Below are positions 44,586 through 56,600 of a DNA stretch of 64,000 nucleotides, piece by piece. The translations under genes were made by a program, and so were the position numbers. The stretch lies in NCBI GenBank assembly GCA_009763385.1, contig CM019827.1, positions 92,178,314 through 92,242,313 of the forward strand, given 5' to 3'. Position 1 is the stretch's first letter. Each line of letters opens with the position of its first letter. Source of the stretch: Coix lacryma-jobi var. lacryma-jobi (Eukaryota > Streptophyta > Magnoliopsida > Poales > Poaceae). The notes beneath the pieces were generated by a model. The model searched no databases. It was not told the origin of the DNA and was given only the letters and a program-made list of their open reading frames with translations.

Positions 44586-46603
44586 TGAAGGACCGAGAAT
44601 GCAATAGCAAGGCGACCAGAGGGGGGTGAATGGGAGCTTGAAAAATTTCTCTCAAAACTTTGCCCTTTTGTCCCCAAAATCAACCCCAGAAGCTTCGATC
44701 GAATCCGTGATGCCCACGACCCTTGGAAGAGGGTGGATGATCCCTAAGATCACAGCGAGGCACCACAAAGCGATAGCAATCCAAATGCTAAAAGCACCGG
44801 CACAAGTTCGACCCCTAAAAAACCTAGTCCCAAACGTAGATTGAAGGCTACGTCGGGAAATCCCCAAATACCGATGCTAACAAGTAGCAAAGATACTTAG
44901 GGAGGTTCCTAGGTGAACTAAAGGGCCAACGGAGAAGTCCGGAAACCAAGCGAAGAAATCGGGAGACCAAACGCACTAAACCTCAACCTACAACCGATTC
45001 GCGGACTATCCGGACTCCCAGTCCCGGACTGTCCGCGCCAGGGGCGGACTGTCCGCGGTTCACTGGCGGACTGTCCGCCGGCAGAAAACCAGAAATAGCA
45101 ACGATGCTGCAAGTCCCCTGGACGTTCCCGGACTGTCCGCGAACTCCAACGGCGGACTGCCCGCCGGTCACTCAAAAGCAAAACGCCCGAAGAACACAGC
45201 CACTGGTCCGGCTCGTCCCCGACGCGCGGACTGTCTGCCGGTCAAACCGCGGACTGTCCGCGACCGCCCAGTGAGGGCGATTTCGGTCGCCCTTCGCACA
45301 CAACCTCCCAAAACCGAATCAAATCACAATCCTTCATTCCCAGACTTGGAGAAGATGATCACGAGGTAGTTAGGAGACTATCCCCAAGAAATCATCTGCT
45401 CAAATCAACTCAAACACCGGGAATCCGAGAGGAGTTAGATGAATTCCTTCGGTGGAAATGATCTCCTCACTATAAAGAACAAGTTGATTCAAACGGATTT
45501 TGAAAAGATGCAGTAGAGAGGGAGATCGAGTGATGGGAAAATCGTGGAGAAACGAAGAACGCGAAGAACACGAACAAAACGCGAATCAACACATCGATCT
45601 GCAACCGTGTGGCTACCACACGCTACAACAGAGAGATTACGGTCTCACTTCCTCAAAATCTCTAGTACATAGAGGTATGGTTCTCTGCGGATCTCAGTTG
45701 CTACAGCAGGGGATTAGGAGAGCAGGAAAACCTAGAAGGCAAAGAGCAAATGACTGAGATAGGATGGGAGGTGGGTGTCTCCCTCTACTTATCCTAATTC
45801 TAATTCCCACTCTACCCCTAACTAATTACAGAGCGAACCAGCTCAACCCTAGGTTTATTCTGGACCAACTCGAAGATAGTTGTGATCCGACGACCACGCC
45901 CGCACCACTGGTAGCTTTGCCTCGACGCAACCTCACCGATTGCCGCCACGTGCCACCACCGCTCTGCTTATCCTTTTCCCGGACTTCGCCCCCGGTTTTG
46001 AGGCCCAAACCGGGCAACCAACCTTCACGACCAACCCCCGGTTTTGAGGCCCAAACCTGGAAACCAGCCGTCCATCGCTTGAGTTTTGTGGCCCAAACTC
46101 AGAAACCCATAGCACCCAGGTTTTGAGGCCCAAACCTGGAAACTGTCCTCAGCCCGAGTTTTGTGGCCCAAACTCGGAAACCATCAGCGCCCAGGTTTTG
46201 AGGCCCAAACCTAGAAACCGTCCACTCGGTGGTTTTTCTGTGGCTCAACCACCAAACCGAGCCATAGAGGGGATGCACCGCCCGTGCACCCCATCCACTG
46301 ACACGTGTCCCCAGGTCCTCGACCCAGGCAATAGCGTACCCGCAAGTGTTCGCTCGTCGCTGTCCCAGGCTGTCAGCCACCACAGCTGATCCTCAAGCCA
46401 CCGGTCCCTCAGTCCAAGCCTCACGTCCCCCCTTCACTGCTCTCAGTCCATCGGCGCGGCACGTCTCTACTTGACCTTCACCTTGCCTTCAATCACTGTA
46501 TCCGTGCTCGACACCTGCACAACACAAGCCAAAGAACATGCGCATTATCCCAGTTGACAATCACTCATCACTCAGAGACTCGGCATACACCCATGTATCC
46601 GCA
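44586..46603 (-). repeat. E4 5' LTR (2018 bp)
   Basis: Pairs with 34534-37123 but has a single hairpin array and no internal duplication. About 85 bp present in the left LTR near 35365-35450 are partly missing here (near 45425). The CGTGTGG-CTA-CCACACG stem is at 45606-45622. Confidence 0.92.
45989..46261. repeat. LTR hairpin array (E4 5' LTR)
   Basis: Seven units in the E1 order. The second unit has mixed arms (CCCGG on the left, CCTGG on the right), and the sixth has CCAGG with CCTAG. Confidence 0.83.
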
Positions 46604-48087
46604 AAAGTGAGAAGTGACAATGGGACCGAGTTCAAGAACACCAACATAGAAGAGTATCTTGATGATGAAGGAATCAAGCATGAGTTCTCCGTTCCATATA
46701 CCCCACAACAAAATGGGGTTGTGGAAAGGAAGAATCGAACTCTTGTTGAAGCCGCAAGATCTATGTTGGATGAATACAAGACATCTCATGGCTTTTGGGC
46801 GGAGGCGATGAACACCGCATGCCATGCAATCTATCGCCTCTACCTCCACAAGCTAAGGGACAAGACGATGCCATATGAGCTTCTAACTGGTAACAAACTG
46901 AAGGTGCACTACTTTCGAGTCTTTGGCTACAAGTCTTTCATACTTAACAAGAGAGCCAAAAGCTCAAAGTTAGCACCTAAGGTACACGAAGGCTTTCTAC
47001 TTGGTTATGGTACTAACGAACATGGCTACCGTGTATTCAATAATGCCACCAACACTATTGAATTAATGGTAGACGTGACTTTTGATGAATCCGACGACTC
47101 TCAAAAGGAGCAAGTCAATGATGAGCTTGTAGATAATGACATGCCTCCATCCGAAGCTATCAACAAGCTTGCAACCGGTGATGTGAGGCCTGTTGAAATT
47201 CAAGATAATGAAGATGAGCCATTGCATGTTCCACAAGATTCTGCTATCCATCATGTGCATCCGAATGCGCATCGTGAAGCTTCCGCCACTCCGAATGGTG
47301 GAAATGCAAATGAAGTTCAAGTACCACATCAAATTGATGATCAAGCTCAAGATCAACATGATAATCACTAAGTTGATGAAGACATCTACACACATGATGA
47401 AGATGATGAAGATGGACCCATTCAAAGAAGATCACTCATGCCACATCCAAAAGTTCATCATACAATTCAACAGGATCATCCCGTTGACAACATATTGGGG
47501 AGCATATGACATGGGGTAACGACACATTCTCATTTAGCAAGTTTTTGTGAACATTACTTGTTTGTCTCCTCTTTGGAACCTCTTAGGGTGGAAGAAGCAC
47601 TTGATGATCCAGATTGGGTGATGGCTATGCAAGAAGAGCTGAACAATTTCACTAGGAATGAAGTCTGGTCCTTGGTGGAAAGGCCCAAGCAAAATGTGAT
47701 AGGAACCAAATAGGTCTTCCGCAACAAGCAAGATGAGCATGGCGTGGTTACAAGGAACAAAGCATGGTTGGTGGCCCAAGGTTTCACTCAAATCGAAGGT
47801 TTGGATTTTGGGGAAACCTATCCACCCGTAGCTAGGCTTGAGTCAATTCGTATATTACTTGCCTTTGCTACTCACCATGATTTCAAGCTATATCAAATGG
47901 ACGTGAAAAGTGCATTCCTCAATGGCCCCCTCTCCGAATTGGTGTATGTGGAGCAACCACCGGGTTTTGAAGATCCCAAATATCCCAACCATGTCTACAA
48001 GCTCGACAAGGCGCTCTATGGGCTCAAACAAGCCCCTAGAGCTTGGTATGATTGTCTAAAGGACTTCCTACCCAAAAAGGGTTTTGA
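46604..48087 (+). pseudogene. pol: E5 pol piece 2: integrase C-part and RT N-part
   Basis: It begins with the aaagt duplicate and resumes at RSDNGTEFKN, then VVERKNRTLVEAARSMLDEY, YFRVFGYKSF and VTFDES. Open to TAA at 47369-47371. The RT follows with stops at about 47509 and a TAG at 47711-47713 (VIGTK*VF, where other copies have Trp). FGETYPPVARLESIRILLAFA, YQMDVKSAFLNG and LYGLKQAPRAWYD are clear. It ends at KKGFE, where the MITE-like element interrupts. Confidence 0.87.
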
Positions 48088-48909
48088 GAGCATCTTCAAT
48101 AGTTTGGAAAAATGACTTGCTATCCTTCTTTTATTGGGAAAAGAAGAAAAAATGTTCTCCAACTTATTGGTATATCACTTGCTAAATTTTTCTAAGTTGA
48201 AATCGGAGGCAACCAACTTGGTATATTTACCAAGTCAGCTTCACCTGCTATCCGACGTTTCTTTCTCTTTTGCCGCCACCGCCACTTCTCTCGCGCCTAT
48301 ACATGGCCATGAGGCACGAGGCCCGGCCTTTTGTCCTGGCCTGGCACGGCAGCTGGTGGGCCCGGGCTGGCCCGGGCCGCCCCTAGGGCCGTGCTTGGGC
48401 CTTGTCCTGGGCATGGCGGCCCGACCCGGCCCGATATATATATATATACAATATTTATATAGAAATATATATACATCTATAAAAATAAATGTATCTAAAT
48501 AAATATATATAGATTTTAAAGCTAAATCTTACTGTGGGCCTCATGGGCCCGGCGGGCCCGATGGGTCTTCGGGCCGGCCCGAGCCCTGCCTGGGCCAGGC
48601 CTAGGTTGACGCTAGGGCACGAGGCCCGACCTCGGCCCGGCCCGACGGCCCGTCGTGCCTCAGTCGGCCTGGCCCGGTCGGGCCCGGGCTGGGGCGGGTT
48701 GGGCCGACCCGTTGGCCATGTATACCCGCGCCTACTTTTCTATGTTTACTAAGCCCAATTTACTAAACTCGCCTACTTTTCTATGTTGACTATGCCCAAT
48801 TTACCAAACTATTGGAGGTACATGAAAAATTCACTTGCTAAAAGTTTTTAGCAAGTTGCTAAATGACAACTTTTTCCAAGTCAATTTTTCCAAACAATTG
48901 GAGATGCTC
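48088..48909. mobile_element. MITE-like DNA element (PIF/Harbinger-like) inserted in E5 RT
   Basis: Terminal inverted repeats: the left GAGCATCTTCAATAGTTTGG matches the right end (GAGCATCTCCAATTGTTTGG on the reverse strand) with few differences, and similarity extends to about 32 bp. Each end is flanked by TGA (48085-48087 and 48910-48912), a 3-bp duplication like that made by PIF/Harbinger elements. Excising it with one TGA rejoins the RT frame (KKGFE-IGKADPTLF). It has no transposase. A second element lies inside at 48299-48725. Confidence 0.8.
48299..48725. mobile_element. Inner MITE-like foldback element (possibly hAT-type) nested in the MITE
   Basis: The ends carry short inverted repeats (ATACATGGCCA left, TGGCCATGTAT right). 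Flanks TCGCGCCT (48291-48298) and CCGCGCCT (48726-48733) look like an 8-bp target duplication with one mismatch. Long GC-rich arms of the GGGCCCGGGC / CGGGCCGGCCC kind flank an AT-rich centre with a (TA)n run near 48433-48470, so the whole unit can fold back. An 8-bp duplication suggests a hAT-type origin. No protein is supported. Confidence 0.6.
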
Positions 48910-48912
48910 TGA

Positions 48913-49933
48913 GATAGGGAAGGCCGATCCTACTTTATTTACTCGCAAAGTCGATAATGATATCTTTGTGTGCCAAATATATGTCGATGACATAATATTT
49001 GGTAGTACTAATGTGGCTTTTTGTGAGGAGTTTAGTAGGATTATGACCAAAAGGTTCGAGATGTCCATGATGGGTGAGTTGAAGTACTTTCTCGGATTCC
49101 AAATCAAGCAACTCAAGGATGGCACATTCATCAGTCAACCAAAGTATACAAGAGACATGCTAAAGAAGTTTGAGATGGACAAGGCCAAGCCCATCAAGAC
49201 ACCTATGCCAACCAATAGAAATCTTGATCTAAATGAGAATGGTAAGTCAATGGATCAAAAGGTATATCGCTCTATGATCGGTTCATTACTTTACCTTTGT
49301 GCATCTAGGCCCGTTATTATGCTTCGCGTGTGCATGTGTGCAAGGTTTCAAGCTAATCCGAAAGAATGTCATATCATGGCCATTAAGAGAATTCTTTGAT
49401 ACTTAGTGCACACTCCTAATCTTGGCTTGTGGTATCCCAAGGGCTCCACTTTCGATTTACTTGGCTATTTTGATTCAGAATATGCCGGTTGCAAAGTAGA
49501 TTGGAAGAGCACTAGCGGGACTTGCCAATTTATTGGGAGGTCTTTGGTGTCATGGAGTTCTAAGAAACAAAATAGTGTTGCCTTGTCAACTGCTAAAGCT
49601 GAGTATGTGGCGGCCGGTGCATGCTGTGCCCAACTACTTTGGATGAAGCAGACACTTAAAGATTTTGGATGTGAGGAAACCAAAATTCTACTTTTGTGTG
49701 ACAATGAGAGTGCCATCAAGCTAGCAAATAATCATGTAAATCATTCTCGCACAAAACACATAGACATCCGACATCACTTTTTGAGAGACCACGAAGCCAA
49801 AGGAGATATCGCTTTACGCCATGTGAGCACTGAAAATCAACTAGCCGATATCTTCACAAAGCCTTTAGATGAGTCAAGATTTTGTGCTTTGAGGAGTGAA
49901 CTAAATATCAATGATTCTCGTAACGTGGCTTGA
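48913..49933 (+). pseudogene. pol: E5 pol piece 3: RT C-part and RNase H
   Basis: Resumes at IGKADPTLFTRK. The RT catalytic IYVDDIIFGS lies at about 48974-49003, followed by MSMMGELKYFLGFQI. A TGA at 49397-49399 (RIL*YLVHTP) stands where an Arg would be expected. RNase H continues with YFDSEYAGC, AEYVAAGACCAQLLW and CDNESAIKLA, and HVSTENQLADIFTKPLD precedes the TGA stop at 49931-49933. Motifs are well preserved except for the single nonsense codon. Confidence 0.88.
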
Positions 49934-50776
49934 TAACTTGCACATATTTGTTTTCACCTAGAGATATAGATAAATGTTTTTGACATAATTTGTGTGTAAT
50001 TTCAAAATCTATTTTGCATGCTTCACTTGTGTCCATAGTTATGTACTGCTTGTATGAAATCTGGACATGGATGAAGTGTGTGTAGTGTACCACACAAAGT
50101 TCCCCTAGGATGTTCTCTGCGTGTTCTGGAAGTGAACTGTCGGTAGTACCGGCATATATGCCGGTAGTACCGACTCTTCTAGTCGGTAGTACCGACCAGG
50201 GTTTCCCTAGGTATAAAAGGTCGTGGTGAAAAGGTTTCTTCCTTATCCTTTAGTTTTTCACCACGTGCGCCCGTGCCTTTGACTCCCGAGCAACCGCCGC
50301 TGCCCTTGCATCCCTCCTCTCGATCTCCCTCCTTCTCCACTCAATCTCAAATCCCTTTGGTGAGAAGGTGTGTTGAAGCAAGGAGATCGATGTGGTGGTG
50401 TTATTGAAGGCCGAAAGCTCTCCTTCCCTTGGATTTTGTCCTCTTATCATCGAGTAGCAAGGTACTAGGGTGTTCTTGCTCGATCTCTCAATGTACCTTG
50501 TTCTAGGTCGATTCCTTTGGTAGGATTGTTGTCTCTAGTGTATAGATGCTTCTAGGATGTACTTTATGCAAGATTGTTGGCGATTTGTATGGATGGACTG
50601 AAGATAACCGCACACTGTCATGTGGTCGGTAGTACCGACCTCATAGTCACTAGTACTGACCGCGTGCAGTGAACTGTTTTCTTCCCCATTTGTGTATCGT
50701 CGCTCATCTTTGTCACATCTTTGAGGTTGTCTTGATGTTACTTGTGTCTCATGTTAGTTAGTGTCTTCTTTTCTAG
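49934..50776 (+). promoter_or_regulatory. LTR-like promoter region with GTCGGTAGTACCGAC palindromes between E5 pol and the env-like ORF
   Basis: Four copies of a perfect or near-perfect palindrome with core CGGTAGTACCG (about 50141-50151, 50160-50174, 50181-50198, 50624-50640) and one decayed copy (about 50647-50662) surround a TATA box, TATAAAA, at 50212-50218. The stretch ends with a pyrimidine-rich tract and AG at 50775-50776, a strong 3' splice-site match, directly before an ATG. It may be a relic LTR or an internal promoter with a leader intron; no donor is proven. Confidence 0.5.
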
Positions 50777-52179
50777 ATGTCGCGTGACCGAAGGGGCTCT
50801 CGTGACGCAAGGCTCGCTAGGGAAACAAGTGAGTATCTCCGTGAGCAAGAAGAGGGAGAAGAAGAAGTTGCAGAGATGGAGCAAGGTGGACAGCAGCGGT
50901 GCAATCCCTCGCGCCGAGCTCGGCCTACGGGTGGGAGTAGCGAGGACCTTACTCGGTCGGTTCGTGGGCGTGCGTCCACGGGTCGACGGAGTGTGGGTCG
51001 ATACAGTGCTGGAGGAAGTGGGCATGCTCCGCCTCCTCCTCCACCGCCTCCCGCTGTAGGTCCCCCCGGACGCCTTCACAGTGTGATCGTTGGAGGTCAA
51101 ACTCTGGAGGTTGGTGCCAAAAGGGAGGGTCGATCCATTGATCCTCGCTTTGGGCAACAATCTCCATAGATAGCTGGGATGGTGCTCATCAACCGTGTGT
51201 TTCGCACACACGGTCCGGCCGGCGCTCAAATGATTGGTCCTGCTCATCCAGGTCATGTGTTGGATTATTCTGACAGGAAGAGGGCCAATGTGCTGAAGCA
51301 ACAGAGGTCAGAGAATTCATACTTGTTTATCAGAGATGATTCAGTGGACAGACATTTTTGGTCCCGCTTTCAGCAGGACTATTACGTGTCCGTTCTTTGG
51401 AAAGGATTTTGTGTGAAGGGAAGACCACCTCTTATTGATCATAAGTGTCTGCAGCTTCGATCATTGATTGACAGGAACAGTGATCAGATGAATGCCTTAG
51501 TGCAGAGGCTTAAAGAATGGAGGATTTTGGGTCTCATTTCTGGAGAGAGGAGCTGGAATCAGGAGATTATATGTCAGTTCTGGGCAACGCTGTACATTGA
51601 TCAGCCAGGCAAGGTCCTTCACTGGATGACCCAAGGTACACATTATAGATGTGATTTTGTGACCTTTGCTAGGCTGTTGGGTTTCAACAGAAAAGATTGC
51701 AGCGCCCTAGACTATCAGAGTTATATGGTGAAGGCATCTTCCTAGAGGAGCTTGTGACATCCAGGATTTATTTGCCAGGGAAGGAAGCTAATTTCCAGGT
51801 GAATGGCCTCAGATCATATTATTTTGTCTTGAACAATCTGATGAGGGTCACCCTAGATCCAAAAAGTGGGGACAATACATATTTGAGGAATGATGCCCCA
51901 AAGATCTTGTGTCGATTTGCTTTACCTGATGGGAGATTCAGCATCTCTCACTTCATGTGGCAGACGATCTCTGAGGCTTATATTGACCCCCACAAGGACT
52001 TTCCTTATGCTCCGTACATTATGCATATGATTGAGCATGTGGTTGGAGCTACTTTTGAGTATGACCGGGTTGTCAAGGAGTACAACATTCGGAGTTTCTC
52101 CTCCACAGGCAAGGCCCAAGATGAAGAAGAAGAGGTTGCTCCAGCTGCAGGAGCTGTTCCTGGTGAGGCTCAAGGCTAG
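50777..52179 (+). pseudogene. Env-like / plant-transposon-domain ORF downstream of E5 pol, broken
   Basis: Starts MSRDRRGSRDARLARE, with an acidic helix and then a Pro run (PPPPPPPP). It is open to TAG at 51167-51169, and the same frame continues from 51170 to 51745, so one in-frame stop splits it. The second part has HFWSRFQQDYYVSVLWKG, IICQFWATLYIDQPGKVLHW and FVTFARLLGF, recalling the putative plant transposon protein domain found after pol in grass retroelements. A frameshift near 51700-51740 leads to the last part (to 52179), with FALPDGRFSISHFMWQTISEAY and an acidic, Ala-rich tail. Total about 465 codons. The role is unknown; env-like is a label by position. Confidence 0.6.
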
Positions 52180-52389
52180 GAGCAGGCTGAAAGCCCTAGT
52201 TTGGTTTTGGACAATTGATGAAACCTATTTGGTCTAATCCTATTGATAAGCATGTGTGTAGCTTTGAAGAAAGGATTGAGACCAAGCCAAGTGGTGGAGC
52301 TAGCAACACGGCAACCATGGAGGATGGTGATGGCCACATGCAATGGAAGAAATCAAGTGCTCTACCTTTGGTGAAATGAAGAAGAGAAT
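52180..52389. other. Noncoding stretch after the env-like ORF
   Basis: About 210 bp without ORF or repeat signal, ending at a gypsy-type LTR start (TGTAACACC). An E5 3' LTR or polypurine tract is not recognised here. Confidence 0.4.
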
Positions 52390-53637
52390 TGTAACACCCT
52401 AGGTGTTAAGCAACTCTAAATGCATAACTTGACATAGCATGAGCATGGCATTTCATCATTTCATGTGCATTTGTGTGTATGTTTAAGTCCTTGCCTACTT
52501 CTAAGTGTAGCTATGAATTGCTTTGTTTTTCTGACCAAGTGCCTTAAACCAAAGTTGTAGATCTTGATGAAAGGAACAACTTTGCTTAAAAGTACTTTTT
52601 CAGAAAAAGTTTTTTAATGTTATTTCTTGCATTAGAAAAATGGGCTAGGATTGAAATTCTTTTTCCATGCAGAATTTGGACTTGAGCCTTAAAGATGAAT
52701 TGTTCCTTGCAAAATTCTAAGCAACTTTGCTTTTAGGACCTTTCCCTAATTCGTCTTAGTTTGGGATATATAGAGCAGAAAAGAAATTAGCAAAAACCTC
52801 TTTAGTTTAAACCCAGTGGGACCCACACGTCAGTCTCTTCTCCCTCCTCCTCCGCGCGTGCCGCTCACCCGCCGGCGAAACCGCCGCTTCCGCCGCGAGA
52901 CCGCCTTGCCGGCCATCCAAACCGCCGCTCGCCGCCCGTGGTTTCCGCCGAGCCGACAGAACCTCCTGTCCCCTCTCTGCTTGCCCGCCGCGTGGCCGCT
53001 GCTCCCTAGCCGCCGCCGCGTCCGATCAGGACGGCGAGACCGGAACCGGCCAGGTGCATTGCACCTGAGCAACGCATCGGCCTTGCCTTCTCCACCTCGC
53101 GCACGAACCAGCCAAGCCACTCACTCTCTCGTCCCCCTCTCTGCTCTATCTTCGCCAGCCGAGAGCACCGCCGCCGCCCGCCGAACTCCGGCGAGCGATT
53201 CCTCGCTGCTCAAAGCACCGCCGCCCGATTCATTTCGCCAACCTCTCTGCCCTAACCTACTCTCTCGCCTGCAAGGGTTGGTTTCCCTTCTCCTTCCCTC
53301 TAGCCGGCGGAACGCCGAGAGCCAACCTCGGACCTTCGCCATGACCGCCGCCATGACCTTTGCGTGGTCCGGCCGTCTCTGGCCAAACCACCTCCAACCG
53401 AGCCTCGTTCTCATCTCCTCTACTTCCGTAGTTTCTTAGGGTTATATGGAGACTTCTCTCTCACCGTGTTTCAGCCGGAACCAAGCCTTGCCACGGCCAT
53501 GTCCGCCGCGGACCGCCGTCGTGCGTGGCACCGAGCAATGCCGGGGTCGGCATGGCTCGATAGTCGCCCTAGTAGGTCGCTTAGGGTTTGCTTGAGCTAG
53601 TGCTCGCGTCGTCGAGCCTCGGAATAGCCGGGCAAAG
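52390..53637 (+). mobile_element. Gypsy-type LTR fragment, plus orientation, 5' part
   Basis: Starts TGTAACACCC and shares its first about 60 bp with the reverse of 33872 downward. It turns into a GC-rich, C-rich leader-like stretch from about 52840, as seen in many grass gypsy LTRs. It is interrupted at 53637 by a second TGTAACA start. The 207-codon frame inside has only compositional bias (Pro/Arg/Ser) and is not a credible gene. Confidence 0.5.
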
Positions 53638-56600
53638 TGTAACAACCCAAAAATTTAGACTTTTTAAAATTTTTTCAGTATTTGTGTGGAGCATGTAGTT
53701 GCTAGCCAAACCGAGAACAATTTAATAATAAATTGTTTCATTCATATAGTATTGTTTGTAGGACTTTGCCTAAGATTCTTTTTACAACTTAAGTCCTATG
53801 TCGGAGTGCACAAATCCATAGCAAAGTCTCTACCAAATTCTATGTCGAGTATTCCCCTTCGTCTCTCTCAACATCCTTTCCTCTTTTTTCCCACAAACCA
53901 TATTCGAATGCTCCACCCAAATTCCTTTCGAATTTCTCCGTGAATTCCTCTATGAATCCCTCTCCTTCTCCTTGGCAAAATGGGAAAACCTTCATATCAT
54001 TTTGGACTCAAACCTCCTCCTTTCCCTCCCTGCGAATGGCCATGGCCTGCTCGGCCTAGCTCCCTCTCACCATCTCTCTCCCTCCTTCCTCTGCTGGCCC
54101 AACCGGCCACCCTGCATGGCCGCGCCTGTCCCTCACCCCACCTGGCTCTCGGCCCACGGCAGAACTACAGCCCATCCCTCGGCTGAACGCCCCCTCCACT
54201 GGCTTGAACACGCCCGTAGCCCATGTGGCCCAGCCGCTCGTGCGCCTCCCTCCGGCCCACTGCAGCGCCACGGCCCGCCTAGCCCAGTCTGCTGCGCCGC
54301 TCTGCTGCAACCCTAGGGAGCAGGTGCTCCCTGGGCACGCCACCGCCACCAGGGCATCGCCCTCAACGCTCGCGCGCTCCACCTTCCGCCTCGCCTTCCA
54401 CGGATGCCTGCCACACGTCCCGGCTGTCCCATCCAAGGGCACGGACGCCAAGGATGGACGGAGCGCCCCTAGAAGCCATAGCCGTTCGCCATAAGTAGCG
54501 TGGCCACCACCCTTCTCTCCTTTCCCAAGCCGCCAGCCATGCCTGGAGCCGCGGCCGCGACAAGCTGCTTTGGCCGCCCTGCCTGCCTGCTCCTCCACTG
54601 GGACCCGACGAAGCCGGCCCCGAGCTCGTCACCGCCGGCCAAGGCGCTGGCCAGCCACGGCCGCGCCGAGCCACGCCGAAGCCAACCCCAGCGTACCGTG
54701 AGCGTCCACGTCATTCCACGCCAATGACCTCGGCCTCGCCATGCTCCTCCTCGACATCGTGCCATCGACGGCTTGTACCGCATCGTGACCGCAACGCCGG
54801 TGCCCTGCTGCTTCACCATGCCGAAGAGGAACTCCGTTCGTCCATGGCCTCGGCGTCCAGCTGCTCCCTCTACCGTGCCATGGCCGCGTCGACGTCGCCA
54901 CCGTCTGTGAACGCCGACGAGCTAGAGCGCCCGCGACCGCCTTCACCAATGCCTTGACGCCGACCATGCCGACTGACTGCGAACATCCACACCGAACCCC
55001 CGCCTCCGTCCCACGCAGAACATGGCACCACACGACGCCACCACAATGACTTCCACTCCTCCGGGATGTTGGTGAGCCCACGGTACCACAAACCCTTTTC
55101 CCTTCCTATCTGATGCCGCTGCCATCTGAGTTCTGGCCTTTGTGCCGTTGTCGTACACTGTCGCAGGGACTCCAGCCAACTCCAGCACACCCCCGGCCAA
55201 CCGCGGCCTCCACCGGCCGACCGCAGCAAGCCCCTGACCACCGGCAGCTGGCCACAACCGGCTGGGACGCACCGGATCAAGCCACGATGGGCCCCGACAG
55301 TCCACACGCGTCCGGAGTTTGCTACAAGTCGAAGACTCCTTTTTATATCATGCACGTGAATAAACCTTGTAAACTGACTCATGATATCATTCATGCCTGC
55401 CCATGCCATCGTGCCGGCTACTTCTATTTTTCCTCGCTATCAAACACTCGCTACCTCGTATCAATCTATTGTCATCTTCGATCGAATCCTTCCTCTCTAG
55501 GTGCACCACATGCAAAGGACGAAGGACAAGCTACGTGGAAGGCACCACGACGCCAAAATCTAGATGCCAAGCAACGTCGTCCATGATTACACGATGAACC
55601 ATGGTTAGATAAACATTCCTCTTTTCCAACCCCTGACCCTGCTTGACGAACGGAACGCGTAGTCCGAGTACGATTCTGACCGATGGACACGTGTTACTCC
55701 CCGTTATGATCGTGCATTAGTCGTTGACGTGATTGTGTCATTGATAGTAGACCTGCCCTAGCCAAACCGAACCCTCGGTGTTCCAAGAACACCGACACGT
55801 TGTTGACCGCCCTGGAAGCATGCCCATGATGGAACCATGACCGCGATGAGTTTTGACCAAATGGAACGAACCCTAGTCGACATGCTGAACGACAAGGTAA
55901 TTCTCTTCTCATCTTTGACCGTAGGATGCCCCGATGGAAACCATAGCTTATGATGATTGAGGAGACCCCGTGACCCTCGACCGTGACACCGAACTCTGGC
56001 ATCGACCGCGCCGCATAGTACACTGGCCACGACACCCCTCGACGCTCCCTCGACGTCGTGACTGTTGCCACCATGACCCGTTAGGACCTGTGTCATCTTA
56101 TCATCGACTTACTGAGCCCCAGGAAAATTCTCTTATTTATCTATCTGTACTCGCGCTATACCTCATTCTTATGACCACCTGTATATGCACTTGTGATACA
56201 GGATCCATCCAATCTCATGCTATGGGAATGTGCTACTCCACTTATTTGGTTCGATGAGTCTTTGTGTCGCTTTATGGATCTATTCATTGTACTAATTGGA
56301 TGTTTGTGTGTTCATCTATGTGAGCCAAGCCTTTAAGCCAGCTGAGGGATCATACCTCGTTCGGACGTTACGATCGCGAGACCCGTCTCGCCATGACCGT
56401 GATGCCGAATGTAACACGACCCTTGTTAGTGTATCTTGTGGTCGCGAGTAAACCTCACCATGACCATGGAGCTATGCTCTTTTCACTTATTTGAATATGC
56501 TTTATAAATGCTTCCTCATGCACAAACTCTTGTATGCTTGTACCCATTGACCACTTCATATCTCAATTCTTGCGGTGACAACCGCACCGCTACGAATCAA

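Larger units (their letters stand above)
34534..46603 (-). mobile_element. E4: complete Sirevirus nested in E5 integrase
   Basis: A 12,070-bp minus-strand element with target duplication aaagt (34529-34533 and 46604-46608). Removing it and one duplicate restores the E5 integrase frame between its first and second catalytic Asp regions. LTRs are 2590 bp (left) and 2018 bp (right); the left one carries an internal duplication. PBS, gag, pol and polypurine tract are in Sirevirus order. Several in-frame stops and deletions make it defective. Confidence 0.94.
33873..52389 (+). mobile_element. E5: Opie/Ji-like Sirevirus remnant, plus strand, interrupted by E4 and a nested MITE
   Basis: A plus-strand copia pol is found in three pieces (33873-34533, 46609-48087, 48913-49933), followed by a promoter-like stretch and an env-like ORF. 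Its integrase and RT protein sequence recalls the maize Opie/Ji Sireviruses and differs clearly from E1, E3 and E4. The 5' part (LTR, gag, protease active site) is missing at the gypsy LTR boundary, and no 3' LTR is recognised before the next gypsy LTR at 52390. Confidence 0.75.

Noticed and set aside
52816..53439. 207-codon Pro/Arg/Ser-rich frame
   Set aside because: GC-rich LTR-like DNA with open frames on both strands and no domain. It lies just inside a gypsy LTR start.
53972..55586. Several 100-180-codon frames on both strands, as if a GC-rich host gene
   Set aside because: Overlapping frames on opposite strands, low-complexity Ala/Pro/Arg content, and position within a long gypsy-type LTR; no conserved motif.
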